The notes under the pieces were generated by a model. The model was not told where the DNA came from. It made no database searches and worked only from the letters and a program-made list of their open reading frames with translations. The position numbers were made by a program, and so were the translations under genes. Of a DNA stretch of 64,000 nucleotides, positions 54,758 to 62,725 are shown piece by piece (within the stretch, counting starts at the first letter, position 1; each line of letters begins with the position of its first letter). The DNA is from DASRAA01 sp963814165 (lineage in GTDB: Bacteria; Acidobacteriota; Terriglobia; Terriglobales; Acidobacteriaceae), in NCBI GenBank assembly GCA_963814165.1, contig CAWFBW010000001.1, positions 62,001-126,000 of the forward strand, read 5' to 3'.

Positions 54758-54763
54758 TATAAT
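54758..54763 (+). promoter_or_regulatory. -10 box close to the VWA gene start
   Basis: A perfect TATAAT overlaps an ATG at 54762, and the proposed ATG lies at 54774, 10 nt after the box. Transcription beginning 6-7 nt downstream would give a leader of about 3-4 nt, so the 54762 ATG would not be in the mRNA. Confidence 0.45.
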
Positions 54764-54773
54764 GAAAAACCAG

Positions 54774-55943
54774 ATGCGAGCCATTCCGGTCCTGTTTCTG
54801 ACCATTTCATTTGCCCTCGCGGGCTCCGCCCAAGACGCCACGCAGCAGCCTTTGCCGTCAGCGCCCTCGGCCACGAAGTATCCGCCGAAACCGGCAACAC
54901 CGCCCGCCAGCCAGGCATCCTCGCCTGCCCAATCGCAGGCCCCTACGACCAGCAGCGCGCCGGCTGCGGCCACGGCCCCAGCGCAAAGCACCGGCGCCAC
55001 CAGCACTCCGCAGAACAGCCAGTCCGCGCCGACCGACACACCCGCGGCTCCGGCAAGCAACCTGGGCACGGCCCAGCAACCGCCCGCCGACGATCAGGAA
55101 GAGAAGCTCACCACCATCGTCAAGCAAGTGGACGAAGTCAACGTAGTCTTCACCGTTACCGACAAGCGCGGCAAGTTCGTCAATGACCTCAAGAAAGACG
55201 ATTTTCGCGTGCTGGATGACAACAAGCCGGCACAGTCCATTCGATCGTTCCGCAGTGAGACGAACCTGCCGTTGCGCGTTGGGCTGCTGGTTGATGCCAG
55301 CAACTCCATCCGCGACCGCTTCAAGTTCGAGCAGGAAGCCGCCATCGAGTTCTTGAACCAGATTGTCCACCAGCAGGATCTGGCGTTCGTGATCGGGTTC
55401 GACACCACGCCGGAAGTGACGCAGAATTTTACCAACAACACCGAGGCTCTTTCGAAGGGTGTGCGAATGCTGCGGCCCGGCGGCGGCACCGCCATGTACG
55501 ACGCCATCTATTACGCCTGCCGCGACGAGATCATGGCCAAAGACAAGGGCACCCTTGCCACCCGGCGCGCCATCATCCTGTTGAGCGACGGCGACGACAA
55601 CCAGAGCCGGGTCTCGCGCGAGGAAGCCGTGGAAATGGCGCAGAAGGCCGAAGTCATCATCTACGCCATCTCGACCAACACCAGCGGGCAGAAGCTGAAG
55701 GGCGACAAAGTACTGGAACACTTCGCCGAAGAGACCGGCGGCCGCGCCTTTTTCCCATTTAAGATCCAGGACGTTTCCGACGCTTTCTCGCAGATTCAAG
55801 ACGAGTTACGCAGCCAGTACGCAATTTCCTACAAGCCCGCCGACTTCCAACTGAACGGGAAATATCACAGTATTGAGATTCTTGCCGATAATAAGAAGTA
55901 TAAGGTACGTGCCCGCAAGGGATATTACGCACCATTACGGTAA
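54774..55943 (+). CDS. VWFA-related Acidobacterial domain protein, exported
   Basis: A 389-residue secreted or periplasmic protein of the family defined as VWFA-related in Acidobacteria. Signal peptide MRAIPVLFLTISFALAGSAQ, a Pro/Ala/Ser/Gln/Thr-rich linker (~25-108), a conserved entry segment VVFTVTDKRGKFVNDLKKDD, then a von Willebrand A domain with intact MIDAS: DASNS (174-178), GGGTAMYDAIYYA and LLSDGDDNQ. It binds a divalent metal and probably a protein ligand. The ATG at 54774 is preferred because the mRNA should start after 54770. A J-domain membrane-protein gene follows 15 nt downstream. Confidence 0.93.
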   Translation: MRAIPVLFLTISFALAGSAQDATQQPLPSAPSATKYPPKPATPPASQASSPAQSQAPTTSSAPAAATAPAQSTGATSTPQNSQSAPTDTPAAPASNLGTAQQPPADDQEEKLTTIVKQVDEVNVVFTVTDKRGKFVNDLKKDDFRVLDDNKPAQSIRSFRSETNLPLRVGLLVDASNSIRDRFKFEQEAAIEFLNQIVHQQDLAFVIGFDTTPEVTQNFTNNTEALSKGVRMLRPGGGTAMYDAIYYACRDEIMAKDKGTLATRRAIILLSDGDDNQSRVSREEAVEMAQKAEVIIYAISTNTSGQKLKGDKVLEHFAEETGGRAFFPFKIQDVSDAFSQIQDELRSQYAISYKPADFQLNGKYHSIEILADNKKYKVRARKGYYAPLR

Positions 55944-55957
55944 GACAGGAATCCTTC

Positions 55958-56602
55958 ATGCCGGCTGTGGTTCGCGCTCAACTCGACTATTACGCGGCGT
56001 TGGAGATTGTGCCTTCCGCCGACACAGCGGAAGTGAATGCGGCTTTTCGCCGTCTGGCCTGGCGCTATCATCCCGACCGCAATCCCGCCCCCGGCGCGAC
56101 CGTGCAATTCCAGGACATCAACGAGGCACACCAGGTCCTCAGCGACCCGGTCCGCCGCGGTGAGTATGACGCCCAGTGGCATCCCAAGGTTGGCGACAAG
56201 CCCCGGCAGGAGCCGCCAGTGGTCCGGCACTACCGCGCCCATCGCCGATGGCGCAGACACCGTCACCTGCGCGCAGTCCTTCTCGGGCTGGGCGCGATGC
56301 TGTTTGTCTCCAGCGCATGGGCTGTGATTTTCACTGCCCTGACGGCAGCGCACTCTGGAGGATATAGCTACGCTTACGATGCCTCGGCGCCGTCGGTTGG
56401 CGCAGGCGCCTCCAGTTGCGGTTTCTCCATGGAGATGTTTCCGGTCACCTACGTGGACGATCGCGGTCGCGCGACAACCGCTTGGGGAACCGAGGTGCGC
56501 AACTGCTACGGTGGCTCGACCCGCATATTTACCGGGCCCCCGGCGCGGGTAGCGCGCACTGGCAGGTTCGTAAACGATCCCGAAGCCCTGTCATCGTTTT
56601 GA
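55958..56602 (+). CDS. Membrane-anchored J-domain protein
   Basis: A 214-residue protein: N-terminal J domain (~10-72) with YYAALEIVPSADTAEVNAAF and the HPD motif (38-40, WRYHPDRNP), a basic linker (HRRWRRHRHLR), one membrane span (~110-135) and a small Ser/Gly/Cys-containing exported tail. The HPD motif should stimulate an Hsp70 (DnaK) on the cytoplasmic face. AGGAAT precedes the ATG. The gene follows the VWA protein by 15 nt, so both may act in secretion or folding of envelope proteins; the partner Hsp70 is not in the window. Confidence 0.88.
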   Translation: MPAVVRAQLDYYAALEIVPSADTAEVNAAFRRLAWRYHPDRNPAPGATVQFQDINEAHQVLSDPVRRGEYDAQWHPKVGDKPRQEPPVVRHYRAHRRWRRHRHLRAVLLGLGAMLFVSSAWAVIFTALTAAHSGGYSYAYDASAPSVGAGASSCGFSMEMFPVTYVDDRGRATTAWGTEVRNCYGGSTRIFTGPPARVARTGRFVNDPEALSSF

Positions 56603-56635
56603 AGGGAAGCGGTTGTTAGCCCGCTATGCGCGCGC

Positions 56636-57433
56636 TCACTTCTTCCAGCGCGTCGCGGTGTAGTCAATCGCTTCCTGCACATTCAATTCCCGCGTGCTGA
56701 CTCCTGTCCGCACATACAACTTCGGAGTCTCGCCATCCCGCAGATACACCGGACGGTGCGCCTTCCCGACAATCGTCCGGCACACGTCACGACCCTCCAC
56801 CGAATGAAACACCGCCTGCACGCACTGGCACGCATCCGCTCCCAGCTTGCTCGCCACTGACGTCATCAGCACCTGCTCGAAGCCGTCACGGTCGGGCTTC
56901 TTTAATGCCGAGTAGTCCTTCTCCAACCCGACAATGCTTCCATCGTCGGCCACCCCGATCAAAAGCGTCCCGCCCTGGGCGTTCATGTAACCGGCGAGCG
57001 TCTTGAGCACGACAGTCTCAAGTGAGCGATTGGTGCGGTTCTCCCGCAAATCCCAGCGAAACGTTGATTTGAATTCCAGCGTGGCGCTTTCCCCGCCTGC
57101 GATCTGCTGCCGAACATCGCCCTCGAGAGCGGCGCTGAGCTGGCGGATCTTCTCCGACCGCCGTGCCATCGAGGCATAGATAGCCGCGCCGCCCAGGCTC
57201 AGCACCACTCCCACCAGCGCATAGAACGCGGTCTTGCGCGGCAGCCTGCCGTGCAGTGCCTGGTTCAGTTGATCAACCGCGAACGAGACCGCCGGCCGCC
57301 CTGCCTCGTGGAACTCGGTGTAGTACACAAACTCGTTGATGGGCAGCAGCACGCAGACGCCAACCAACACGCCCAGCGCAATCGCCACAAGAAAAATGCG
57401 CAGCCGCGTCCGAATTTTCCAGTTGAGTTCCAT
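56636..57433 (-). CDS. Membrane protein with AlbA_2 (Schlafen-like) domain
   Basis: A 265-residue protein with two membrane spans (RIFLVAIALGVLVGVCVLL; AFYALVGVVLSLGGAAIYAS) and a C-terminal AlbA_2/divergent AAA_4 domain: SATLEFKSTFRWDLR, SLETVVLKTLAGYMNAQGGT, LLIGVADDGSIVGLEKDY and PVYLRDGETPKLYVRTGVST. These domains are usually transcription regulators or RNA-cleaving Schlafen relatives, and a membrane anchor on one is unusual. It is convergent with the J-domain gene, 33 nt away. Function unknown. Confidence 0.85.
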   Translation of the reverse strand: MELNWKIRTRLRIFLVAIALGVLVGVCVLLPINEFVYYTEFHEAGRPAVSFAVDQLNQALHGRLPRKTAFYALVGVVLSLGGAAIYASMARRSEKIRQLSAALEGDVRQQIAGGESATLEFKSTFRWDLRENRTNRSLETVVLKTLAGYMNAQGGTLLIGVADDGSIVGLEKDYSALKKPDRDGFEQVLMTSVASKLGADACQCVQAVFHSVEGRDVCRTIVGKAHRPVYLRDGETPKLYVRTGVSTRELNVQEAIDYTATRWKK

Positions 57434-57554
57434 CTGGAGTACTTATGAGAGGCTGCCCGACTCCGTCGCCTGCATTTGGCGACAGGGGTGGAACATTTCA
57501 GGACTGTAGAACCGGCCGCACGCTCTAACTGTCCACTATCGACCACTCACTGTT

Positions 57555-58790
57555 TTACTCAATCCTCTCGTGCTTATACTCCGCCGCCGTCAGTGCATCA
57601 AGAATCTGCCGGATGTGCTCTTGCCCACGCGTCTCCATCGAGAGATCGATGGCCGTATCGCCCAGGTTCACGCCGTAGTACGTGCGGTCATACTGCGTTT
57701 CCACGATGTTGGCCCTCAAGTCGGCAATGATCTTGGTCAACTGATGCAACGCGCCGGGCCGATCGGTGAGATGAATGCGCAGCCGCATACGCCGTCCGTC
57801 TTTCGCCAGGCCGCGCTCGATGATCTTCGCCAGCAGGCTTACGTCGATGTTCCCGCCACAGACCAGCGCCGCCGTCTTCTTGCCGGTGAGGTTCGTCTTG
57901 CGCTGCAACAGCGCCGCCATCGCCACCGCGCCCGCACCCTCAGCCAGCGTCTTTTCTTTTTCCAGCAAGACCAGGATAGCGTTGGCTATCTCCTCTTCAT
58001 CGACCGTGACAATCTCGTCCACATAGCGTTGCACAAGCGGCAGCGTGATGTCGCCTGCCCGCCGCACCGCAATGCCATCGGCCACCGTTGCCGAGGCCGG
58101 AATCGTCACAGGGTGGCCCGCCTCGGTCGCGCGCAGCATCGAAGGCAGCCGCTCTGTTTGCACGCCCACCACTCGCACGCAGGGCTTGCTTTCTTTGATG
58201 GCGCACGCCACGCCGCCAATCAGCCCGCCTCCGCCGATGGGGACAAGTACGGCTTCGAAGTCGGGCACCTGTTCCAGCAATTCGAGGCCAATGCTTCCCT
58301 GCCCGTTGATGACTTCCACATCATCGAACGGATGCAGGAACGTCATGCCCTGCGCAGCGCAACTCTCGAGCGCGTACGAATACGCCTCGTCGTAGTTCGC
58401 GCCATGCAAAACAACGTCGGCGCCGAAGCCTTTGGTGGCCGATACCTTCACCAGCGGAGTCATCAGCGGCATCACGATCTGCGCCCGGATGCCGCGCGCG
58501 CACGCGTGATATGCCACTGCCTGCGCATGATTCCCGGCGCTGGCGGCAACCACGCCGGCCTGCTTTTCGTTGTCGCTGAGCGTGAGAATTTTGTTCAGCG
58601 CGCCACGCTCTTTGAACGCGCCCGTGCGCTGCACATTGTCGAGTTTGAGATAGATTTCCGCGCCCGTCATACTCGACAGTTCCAGGGAATGTCGGCAGGG
58701 AGAGTTGACGATAAATCCGTTGATGCGCTCTCGCGCTTGCTGCACGGAAGTCAGCGTCACCCCGGCGGTGGATGGGGAGGCGTTCGTCAT
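57555..58790 (-). CDS. ilvA: Threonine ammonia-lyase (threonine dehydratase)
   Basis: PLP enzyme converting threonine to 2-oxobutanoate for isoleucine synthesis or threonine breakdown. The 411-residue protein has the PLP Lys60 in DNVQRTGAFKERGALNKI, SAGNHAQAVAYHA, IGGGGLIGGVACAIK and a C-terminal ACT-like domain (RLRIHLTDRPGALHQLTKII) shorter than the double ACT of E. coli IlvA. The short form resembles catabolic/biosynthetic TdcB-plus-ACT enzymes, so feedback control by isoleucine may differ. No ilv neighbours. Confidence 0.93.
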   Translation of the reverse strand: MTNASPSTAGVTLTSVQQARERINGFIVNSPCRHSLELSSMTGAEIYLKLDNVQRTGAFKERGALNKILTLSDNEKQAGVVAASAGNHAQAVAYHACARGIRAQIVMPLMTPLVKVSATKGFGADVVLHGANYDEAYSYALESCAAQGMTFLHPFDDVEVINGQGSIGLELLEQVPDFEAVLVPIGGGGLIGGVACAIKESKPCVRVVGVQTERLPSMLRATEAGHPVTIPASATVADGIAVRRAGDITLPLVQRYVDEIVTVDEEEIANAILVLLEKEKTLAEGAGAVAMAALLQRKTNLTGKKTAALVCGGNIDVSLLAKIIERGLAKDGRRMRLRIHLTDRPGALHQLTKIIADLRANIVETQYDRTYYGVNLGDTAIDLSMETRGQEHIRQILDALTAAEYKHERIE

Positions 58791-58954
58791 GCGCCACCTC
58801 CGGCGCCCAGATACACGAATTGCGTCAACATTCCCGGCTGGACCTTTTGGAATTGGATTGTTGACTAGTATTTCACAGCCATGGAAAGGTGCGGCAGGGG
58901 GGTAGAAGAAACGAGGTTCCTAACACCTCGTAAGACCGTACAGCTTCTGTCTAC

Positions 58955-59149
58955 TCAGTGCGGAACGATCTGTAACGCGGGTCGAACCACGAGGGACCGC
59001 CAAACGGGCTGTGGCTGGCGAAATCTGTAACCGGTGGCAAATAACCACTCGGCATTTCGGAGGTCTCCTGCAGCCACAACGGGCTCTGCCCCGCGACTAA
59101 CCATATTCCAGACCACTGACATGCCAATTGGCCGGTTTGCGACTGCCAT
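58955..59149 (-). CDS. Doubtful small hypothetical gene
   Basis: A 64-codon frame starting MAVANRPIGMSVVWNMVSRG and ending PALQIVPH. The same frame is open further upstream (VTLGKTLEAIRDEIIMAVAN) to near a minus-strand TATAAT, but no ATG or GTG starts that part. A second, overlapping frame (59196-58951) is similar in length, so the reading is uncertain. No family recognised. Confidence 0.25.
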   Translation of the reverse strand: MAVANRPIGMSVVWNMVSRGAEPVVAAGDLRNAEWLFATGYRFRQPQPVWRSLVVRPALQIVPH

Positions 59150-59242
59150 GATGATTTCATCGCGGATGGCCTCCAGCGTCTTTCCCAGAGTAACAACTAA
59201 TTATACTCCGCCTGAGCCGGTATTGTCCTAAGGCTTCCGGTC

Positions 59243-59264
59243 GTGTCCTAAAGTTTTAGGACAC
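59243..59264. promoter_or_regulatory. 22-bp perfect palindrome
   Basis: GTGTCCTAAA (59243-59252) and TTTAGGACAC (59255-59264) are exact reverse complements around GT. A further half-site TGTCCTAA lies at 59224-59231. It resembles a dimeric repressor site or the end of a small mobile element, and lies 12 nt after the VOC gene stop. Confidence 0.4.
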
Positions 59265-59275
59265 TAGCCCTGAGC

Positions 59276-59749
59276 CTACCCCTCGTACGCCCGCTTCAGT
59301 TCCTCGATGTCGAGTTTCATCATACCCCACAGCGCCTGCATCATGCGGCTCGTCTTCTCCTGATCGCCCTTGTCGAGCAGCTCGAAAAATTCTTTGGGCA
59401 CGATCTGCCAAGTTAGGCCAAACTTGTCCTCCAGCCACCCGCACTGCACGGGCTTGCCGCCATCCGAGGTAAGTTTGTCCCAGTAGTAATCGACCTCTTG
59501 CTGCGTGTCGCATTTCACCAGGATCGAAAACGCCGGGGTCAGCTTGTAATGCGGCCCGCCGTTCAGGACGATGAACTCCTGCCCCTCGAGCGAAAATGTG
59601 CCGACCATGAACGTCCCTGCCGGCATCGGGCCGCCTTCGCTGTGGCGCGATGTCTGCACGACCCGCGCGTTCTGGAAGGTCGAGACGTAGAAGTTCATCG
59701 CCTCTTCGGCATTGTTGTCGAACCAGAGGAACGGAGTAATCTTTGGCAT
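59276..59749 (-). CDS. VOC-superfamily protein, PhnB-like
   Basis: A 157-residue protein of the 3-demethylubiquinone-9 methyltransferase-like (PhnB/YjdN-type) VOC group: PFLWFDNNAEEAMNFYVSTF, GTFSLEGQEFIVLNGGPHYK, VDYYWDKLTSDGG and GWLEDKFGLTWQIVP. Fold is the paired beta-alpha-beta of glyoxalases; reported members lack a proven reaction. AGAGGTT precedes the ATG. Single gene; the substrate is not known. Confidence 0.9.
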   Translation of the reverse strand: MPKITPFLWFDNNAEEAMNFYVSTFQNARVVQTSRHSEGGPMPAGTFMVGTFSLEGQEFIVLNGGPHYKLTPAFSILVKCDTQQEVDYYWDKLTSDGGKPVQCGWLEDKFGLTWQIVPKEFFELLDKGDQEKTSRMMQALWGMMKLDIEELKRAYEG

Positions 59750-59806
59750 AGCGAACCTCTAATTTCTCAGGATGTTGCCCGCAAGGGCCCCAGTCAACCG
59801 ATTAGT

Positions 59807-60025
59807 CTAGCTGCTTTTTCTCGCGCCCGCGATCAGCATCGCGGCTCCCGCAACGCAGAGCACGCCGCCCACTACGGGAGGCAGTTTCTGGCTGCTGTGC
59901 GTCGTGACTCCAATGGTTGCGTCCCCGATTTTTGCTCCGTGCGTCTCGCTCTGTGGAAATGGCACGAAAAAAGCCAACACTCCAAGCACCAGCACCACCA
60001 GTCCGATTATCGCCAAGGTACGCAT
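59807..60025 (-). CDS. Small two-span membrane protein (copy 1)
   Basis: A 72-residue protein with two membrane helices (IIGLVVLVLGVLAFFVP; PPVVGGVLCVAGAAMLIAGA) and a periplasmic-looking loop SETHGAKIGDATIGVTTHSS. GGAGGAAAC precedes the ATG. It shares about 76 percent identity with the gene at 61783, on the same strand beyond the persulfide dioxygenase gene. Function unknown; resembles the DUF3185 size class only in being a small two-helix protein. Confidence 0.8.
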   Translation of the reverse strand: MRTLAIIGLVVLVLGVLAFFVPFPQSETHGAKIGDATIGVTTHSSQKLPPVVGGVLCVAGAAMLIAGARKSS

Positions 60026-60212
60026 GTTTCCTCCGTAGAAATTACCTCGTCGGGCATCTTCCCGACGTTCGTGGTGTCAGTTACGACCTTTACTATAGCT
60101 ATTCCAGGACATCAATTGGCCTGGAGTAGCCTCTTCTACGGGATCATTGCCAAAAAGATAGGGTCAGCACCCTACGTCGAATGACCAATACACCCCAAAC
60201 CTGGGAGCAAAT

Positions 60213-61607
60213 CTACTTCGCGCCCACTTCTTCAGAAACCTCGACCGGCAGCTGTGCCTCTACCCATGCGTCAAACCCTCCTGCGACATCTACCACATTG
60301 TGGTACCCGGCTCGCCGCAACAGGCTGCAGGCAATCACGCTGCGATATCCGCTCTTGCAGTGCACCGCGACCGGCGCGTCTTTACTGATCTCCGGCAGGG
60401 CTGCCTTGAAGCGGTCCAGCGGATGCCAATCCGCGCCTGCAACATGGCCTGCCTCGAACTCAGCCTCGCGCCGCACGTCGAGCACGTCAATGCCTCCGTT
60501 GCTCAGGCGCAACGCCAACTCCTGGGCGCTGATCTGCGGTAACCGCTCGACCGGCAAACCCGCTTGCCGCCAACCCTCTACGCCGCCTTCCAGATACCCC
60601 GCTACGTCTTCGATCCCAATGCGCGCCAGCCGCACACGCGCCTCGCTGATCTGCTCCGGCGTCGCCGCAATCAGCACCGGACGCGACGCCAACCCCAGCA
60701 CCGCTCCTGCCCACGACGCGAACTGGCCCGACAGCGGAATGCTCACGGACCCCGGCACGTGCCCGGCGACGAACTCGGCTCCCGATCGCAAATCCAGCAC
60801 CATCGCACCCTTGTCGAGCATCCCTTTCAGTTTCTGCGGCGCGATTGCTTTCAGCTCCGGCAACTCTGCCAGTGCGGGCGCTCCCGCGCGATTGATGGCC
60901 GCATCCTCCAGGAAATAATCGGGCCGCGCCGGCAGGTTCGATGTCATCTGCCGCACAAACTCGTCGCGGTCTTTAATCTGCAGCGCGTAGTTCGTGAGCC
61001 GCTCGGTGCCGATGGTCGAGAATCGCTCCGCCCGCATGTTGCGCCCGCACAGCGACCCCGCTCCGTGGGCGGGATAAACCAGCGTGAAGTTAGGCAGCGT
61101 CATCAGCTTCTGGTGCAGCGAGTCGTAGAGCATTCCTGCCAGTTCCTGTGGCGAGTGCGTGGGCGACAGGTCCGGACGCCCCACGTCGCCGATGAACAGC
61201 GTATCTCCAGTCAGCACCGCCCATGGCTGCTCACCCTTCTCTTCATCCGTCACCAGCATACTGATGCTCTCCGGCGTATGCCCCGGCGTCGCCAGCACTT
61301 CCAGCTGCAGCTTGCCAACCTGCAGCTTGTAGCCATCGTCCACCGCCACATGCGGAAACGTCGCCCCCGCCGCCTGCGATAAATAGATCTTGGCCCCGGT
61401 CCTCGCAGCCAGTTCGCGATGTCCCGAGACGAAATCCGCATGCAGGTGAGTTTCGAAAATGTGGCGAATCGTCAACCCATTCTTCTGCGCGGCTTCCAGG
61501 TAGACGTCGACATCCCGCTGGGGATCGACGACGATGCCCTCGCCCTCTGATCCCAGCAAGTACGAAGCATGCGCCAGACAGCCTAGATAGAACTGTTCAA
61601 AATACAT
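60213..61607 (-). CDS. Persulfide dioxygenase-rhodanese fusion (CstB/BlhA-like)
   Basis: A 464-residue sulfide-detoxification enzyme. An ETHE1-like metallo-beta-lactamase domain (1-~210) has His54, His56, Asp58 and His63 (THLHADFVSGH), His110, Asp135 and His181, the mono-iron set. The first rhodanese-like domain (~255-350) lacks the catalytic Cys (VLIAATPEQ), and the second (~360-455) has Cys417 in AVHCKSGYRS. This layout, including the dead first rhodanese, matches CstB, which oxidises persulfide and transfers sulfur to make thiosulfate. No CsoR/CstR regulator is next to it. Paralogous small membrane-protein genes flank it. Confidence 0.9.
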   Translation of the reverse strand: MYFEQFYLGCLAHASYLLGSEGEGIVVDPQRDVDVYLEAAQKNGLTIRHIFETHLHADFVSGHRELAARTGAKIYLSQAAGATFPHVAVDDGYKLQVGKLQLEVLATPGHTPESISMLVTDEEKGEQPWAVLTGDTLFIGDVGRPDLSPTHSPQELAGMLYDSLHQKLMTLPNFTLVYPAHGAGSLCGRNMRAERFSTIGTERLTNYALQIKDRDEFVRQMTSNLPARPDYFLEDAAINRAGAPALAELPELKAIAPQKLKGMLDKGAMVLDLRSGAEFVAGHVPGSVSIPLSGQFASWAGAVLGLASRPVLIAATPEQISEARVRLARIGIEDVAGYLEGGVEGWRQAGLPVERLPQISAQELALRLSNGGIDVLDVRREAEFEAGHVAGADWHPLDRFKAALPEISKDAPVAVHCKSGYRSVIACSLLRRAGYHNVVDVAGGFDAWVEAQLPVEVSEEVGAK

Positions 61608-61782
61608 GAAGGATTCCCCCTGTTCTCATGACAGCACGAAGGTTGTGCTCAAAAGAAAATACTAGCGGCGGTGGGCTGATGTCCAGTCGGCAGAAATCCA
61701 GTGCTATCGACTCCGAATGAGCTGGGCACCCCGTCTTTGTCGTCTTTCTTTTGGACGGCAAGGTGGGAGCAAGTGACTGGAC

Positions 61783-62001
61783 TTAGCTGCTCTTGCGCGC
61801 TCCCGCGATCAGCAGCACCGCGCCCGCGAGACAGAGCGCGCCGCCTACAATAGGCGACAGTTTTTCACTGCTATGCGTGGTCATGCCGATCGTCATGTCT
61901 CCCATTTTTGCGCCGTGCGTCTCACTGCTGGGGATAGGCACGACAAAAGCGAGAATGCCCAGCACCAGCACGACAAGGCCGATCAATGTTAATGGGCGCA
62001 T
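61783..62001 (-). CDS. Small two-span membrane protein (copy 2)
   Basis: A 72-residue paralogue of the gene at 59807, with identical layout (MRPLTLIGLVVLVLGILAFV; SETHGAKMGDMTIGMTTHSS; VGGALCLAGAVLLIAGARKS). The ATG at 62001 follows GGAGGATAC; a longer reading from 62034 adds 11 unlikely residues. The duplicate on each side of the persulfide-dioxygenase gene suggests a local duplication, but a functional tie to sulfur metabolism is only a guess. Confidence 0.8.
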   Translation of the reverse strand: MRPLTLIGLVVLVLGILAFVVPIPSSETHGAKMGDMTIGMTTHSSEKLSPIVGGALCLAGAVLLIAGARKSS

Positions 62002-62076
62002 GTATCCTCCAATGACGCTAACTGAGTAGGCCAAGTTCGCCGCTGCTCTGCAGTGTGCGCGGATATTCGGCGCACG

Positions 62077-62559
62077 TCAACGCGAACTCTCTTTGGATCC
62101 AACCTCCATCAAGATCTTTGTCATCCACACCAGCCCGAGAATCTGCGTCCACTGCGATACCATGTTGCCGACAACCAGGCCCCAGCGGCTATTGGTATCC
62201 ATCCTTCGGAAGACCCATACCCACCCGAGCCAGGTGACCACCAGAAATACAGTCAGTGAATGCTCGCGCAGGAACTCCAACACCGGCGATCGCAATTTGC
62301 CTCGCGGTTGTTTGCTCTCCGCCGATCCCTTCTCATAAAGGTGCTTGGTCATGACCACCGTGACCAGCACACCGGTCCAGTCGGCGATAGCGTTGCCGAA
62401 AAACGAGCCCAGATGGGTTTCAGGATTGGACCGGGAGTACGCCACGATCAACGTGACCACGATGGCCAACGCGCCCAGACCGAGCGAGTGTTTGCGGAAA
62501 AATGATTTCGGCGACGATCTGGTCTTGGGACCGGAGTTAGGGGCGGGATTCGGAGTCAT
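62077..62559 (-). CDS. Hypothetical membrane protein
   Basis: A 160-residue protein with about four membrane helices (LGLGALAIVVTLIVAYS, FGNAIADWTGVLVTVVMT, LTVFLVVTWLGWVWVF, GLVVGNMVSQWTQILGLVWM) and short charged loops. It has Trp residues near the interfaces and a basic N-terminus, PNPAPNSGPKTRSSPKSFFR. No family recognised; such proteins are common and uncharacterised in Acidobacteriota. The ATG at 62559 has no strong ribosome site. Confidence 0.72.
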   Translation of the reverse strand: MTPNPAPNSGPKTRSSPKSFFRKHSLGLGALAIVVTLIVAYSRSNPETHLGSFFGNAIADWTGVLVTVVMTKHLYEKGSAESKQPRGKLRSPVLEFLREHSLTVFLVVTWLGWVWVFRRMDTNSRWGLVVGNMVSQWTQILGLVWMTKILMEVGSKESSR

Positions 62560-62725
62560 GCCGATACTTTACCCGGTCGGGCACCGGGTGCCGCAATTCA
62601 ATGAATTATCGCCGCCAGAACCAGATGACTGATCGGATTGCCATTACAATATGTGAAGCTTCGTCCGCCTTGCAAGATTCATCGATGATCGACCTATGGC
62701 CAAAACTCAATCGTGGAGGAAAGCA

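Larger units (their letters stand above)
58791..59275. other. Gap after ilvA: hairpin, possible small gene, 22-bp palindrome
   Basis: ACGAGGT/ACCTCGT (58911-58931) forms a 7-bp hairpin. A doubtful minus-strand frame lies at 58955-59149. Upstream of it, TATAAT on the minus strand (near 59203) could be a -10 box. The palindrome at 59243 is listed separately. Nothing else is supported. Confidence 0.4.

Noticed and set aside
57570..58868. 432-codon plus-strand frame over ilvA
   Set aside because: Antisense shadow, His/Arg-rich with no family resemblance, while ilvA is unambiguous.
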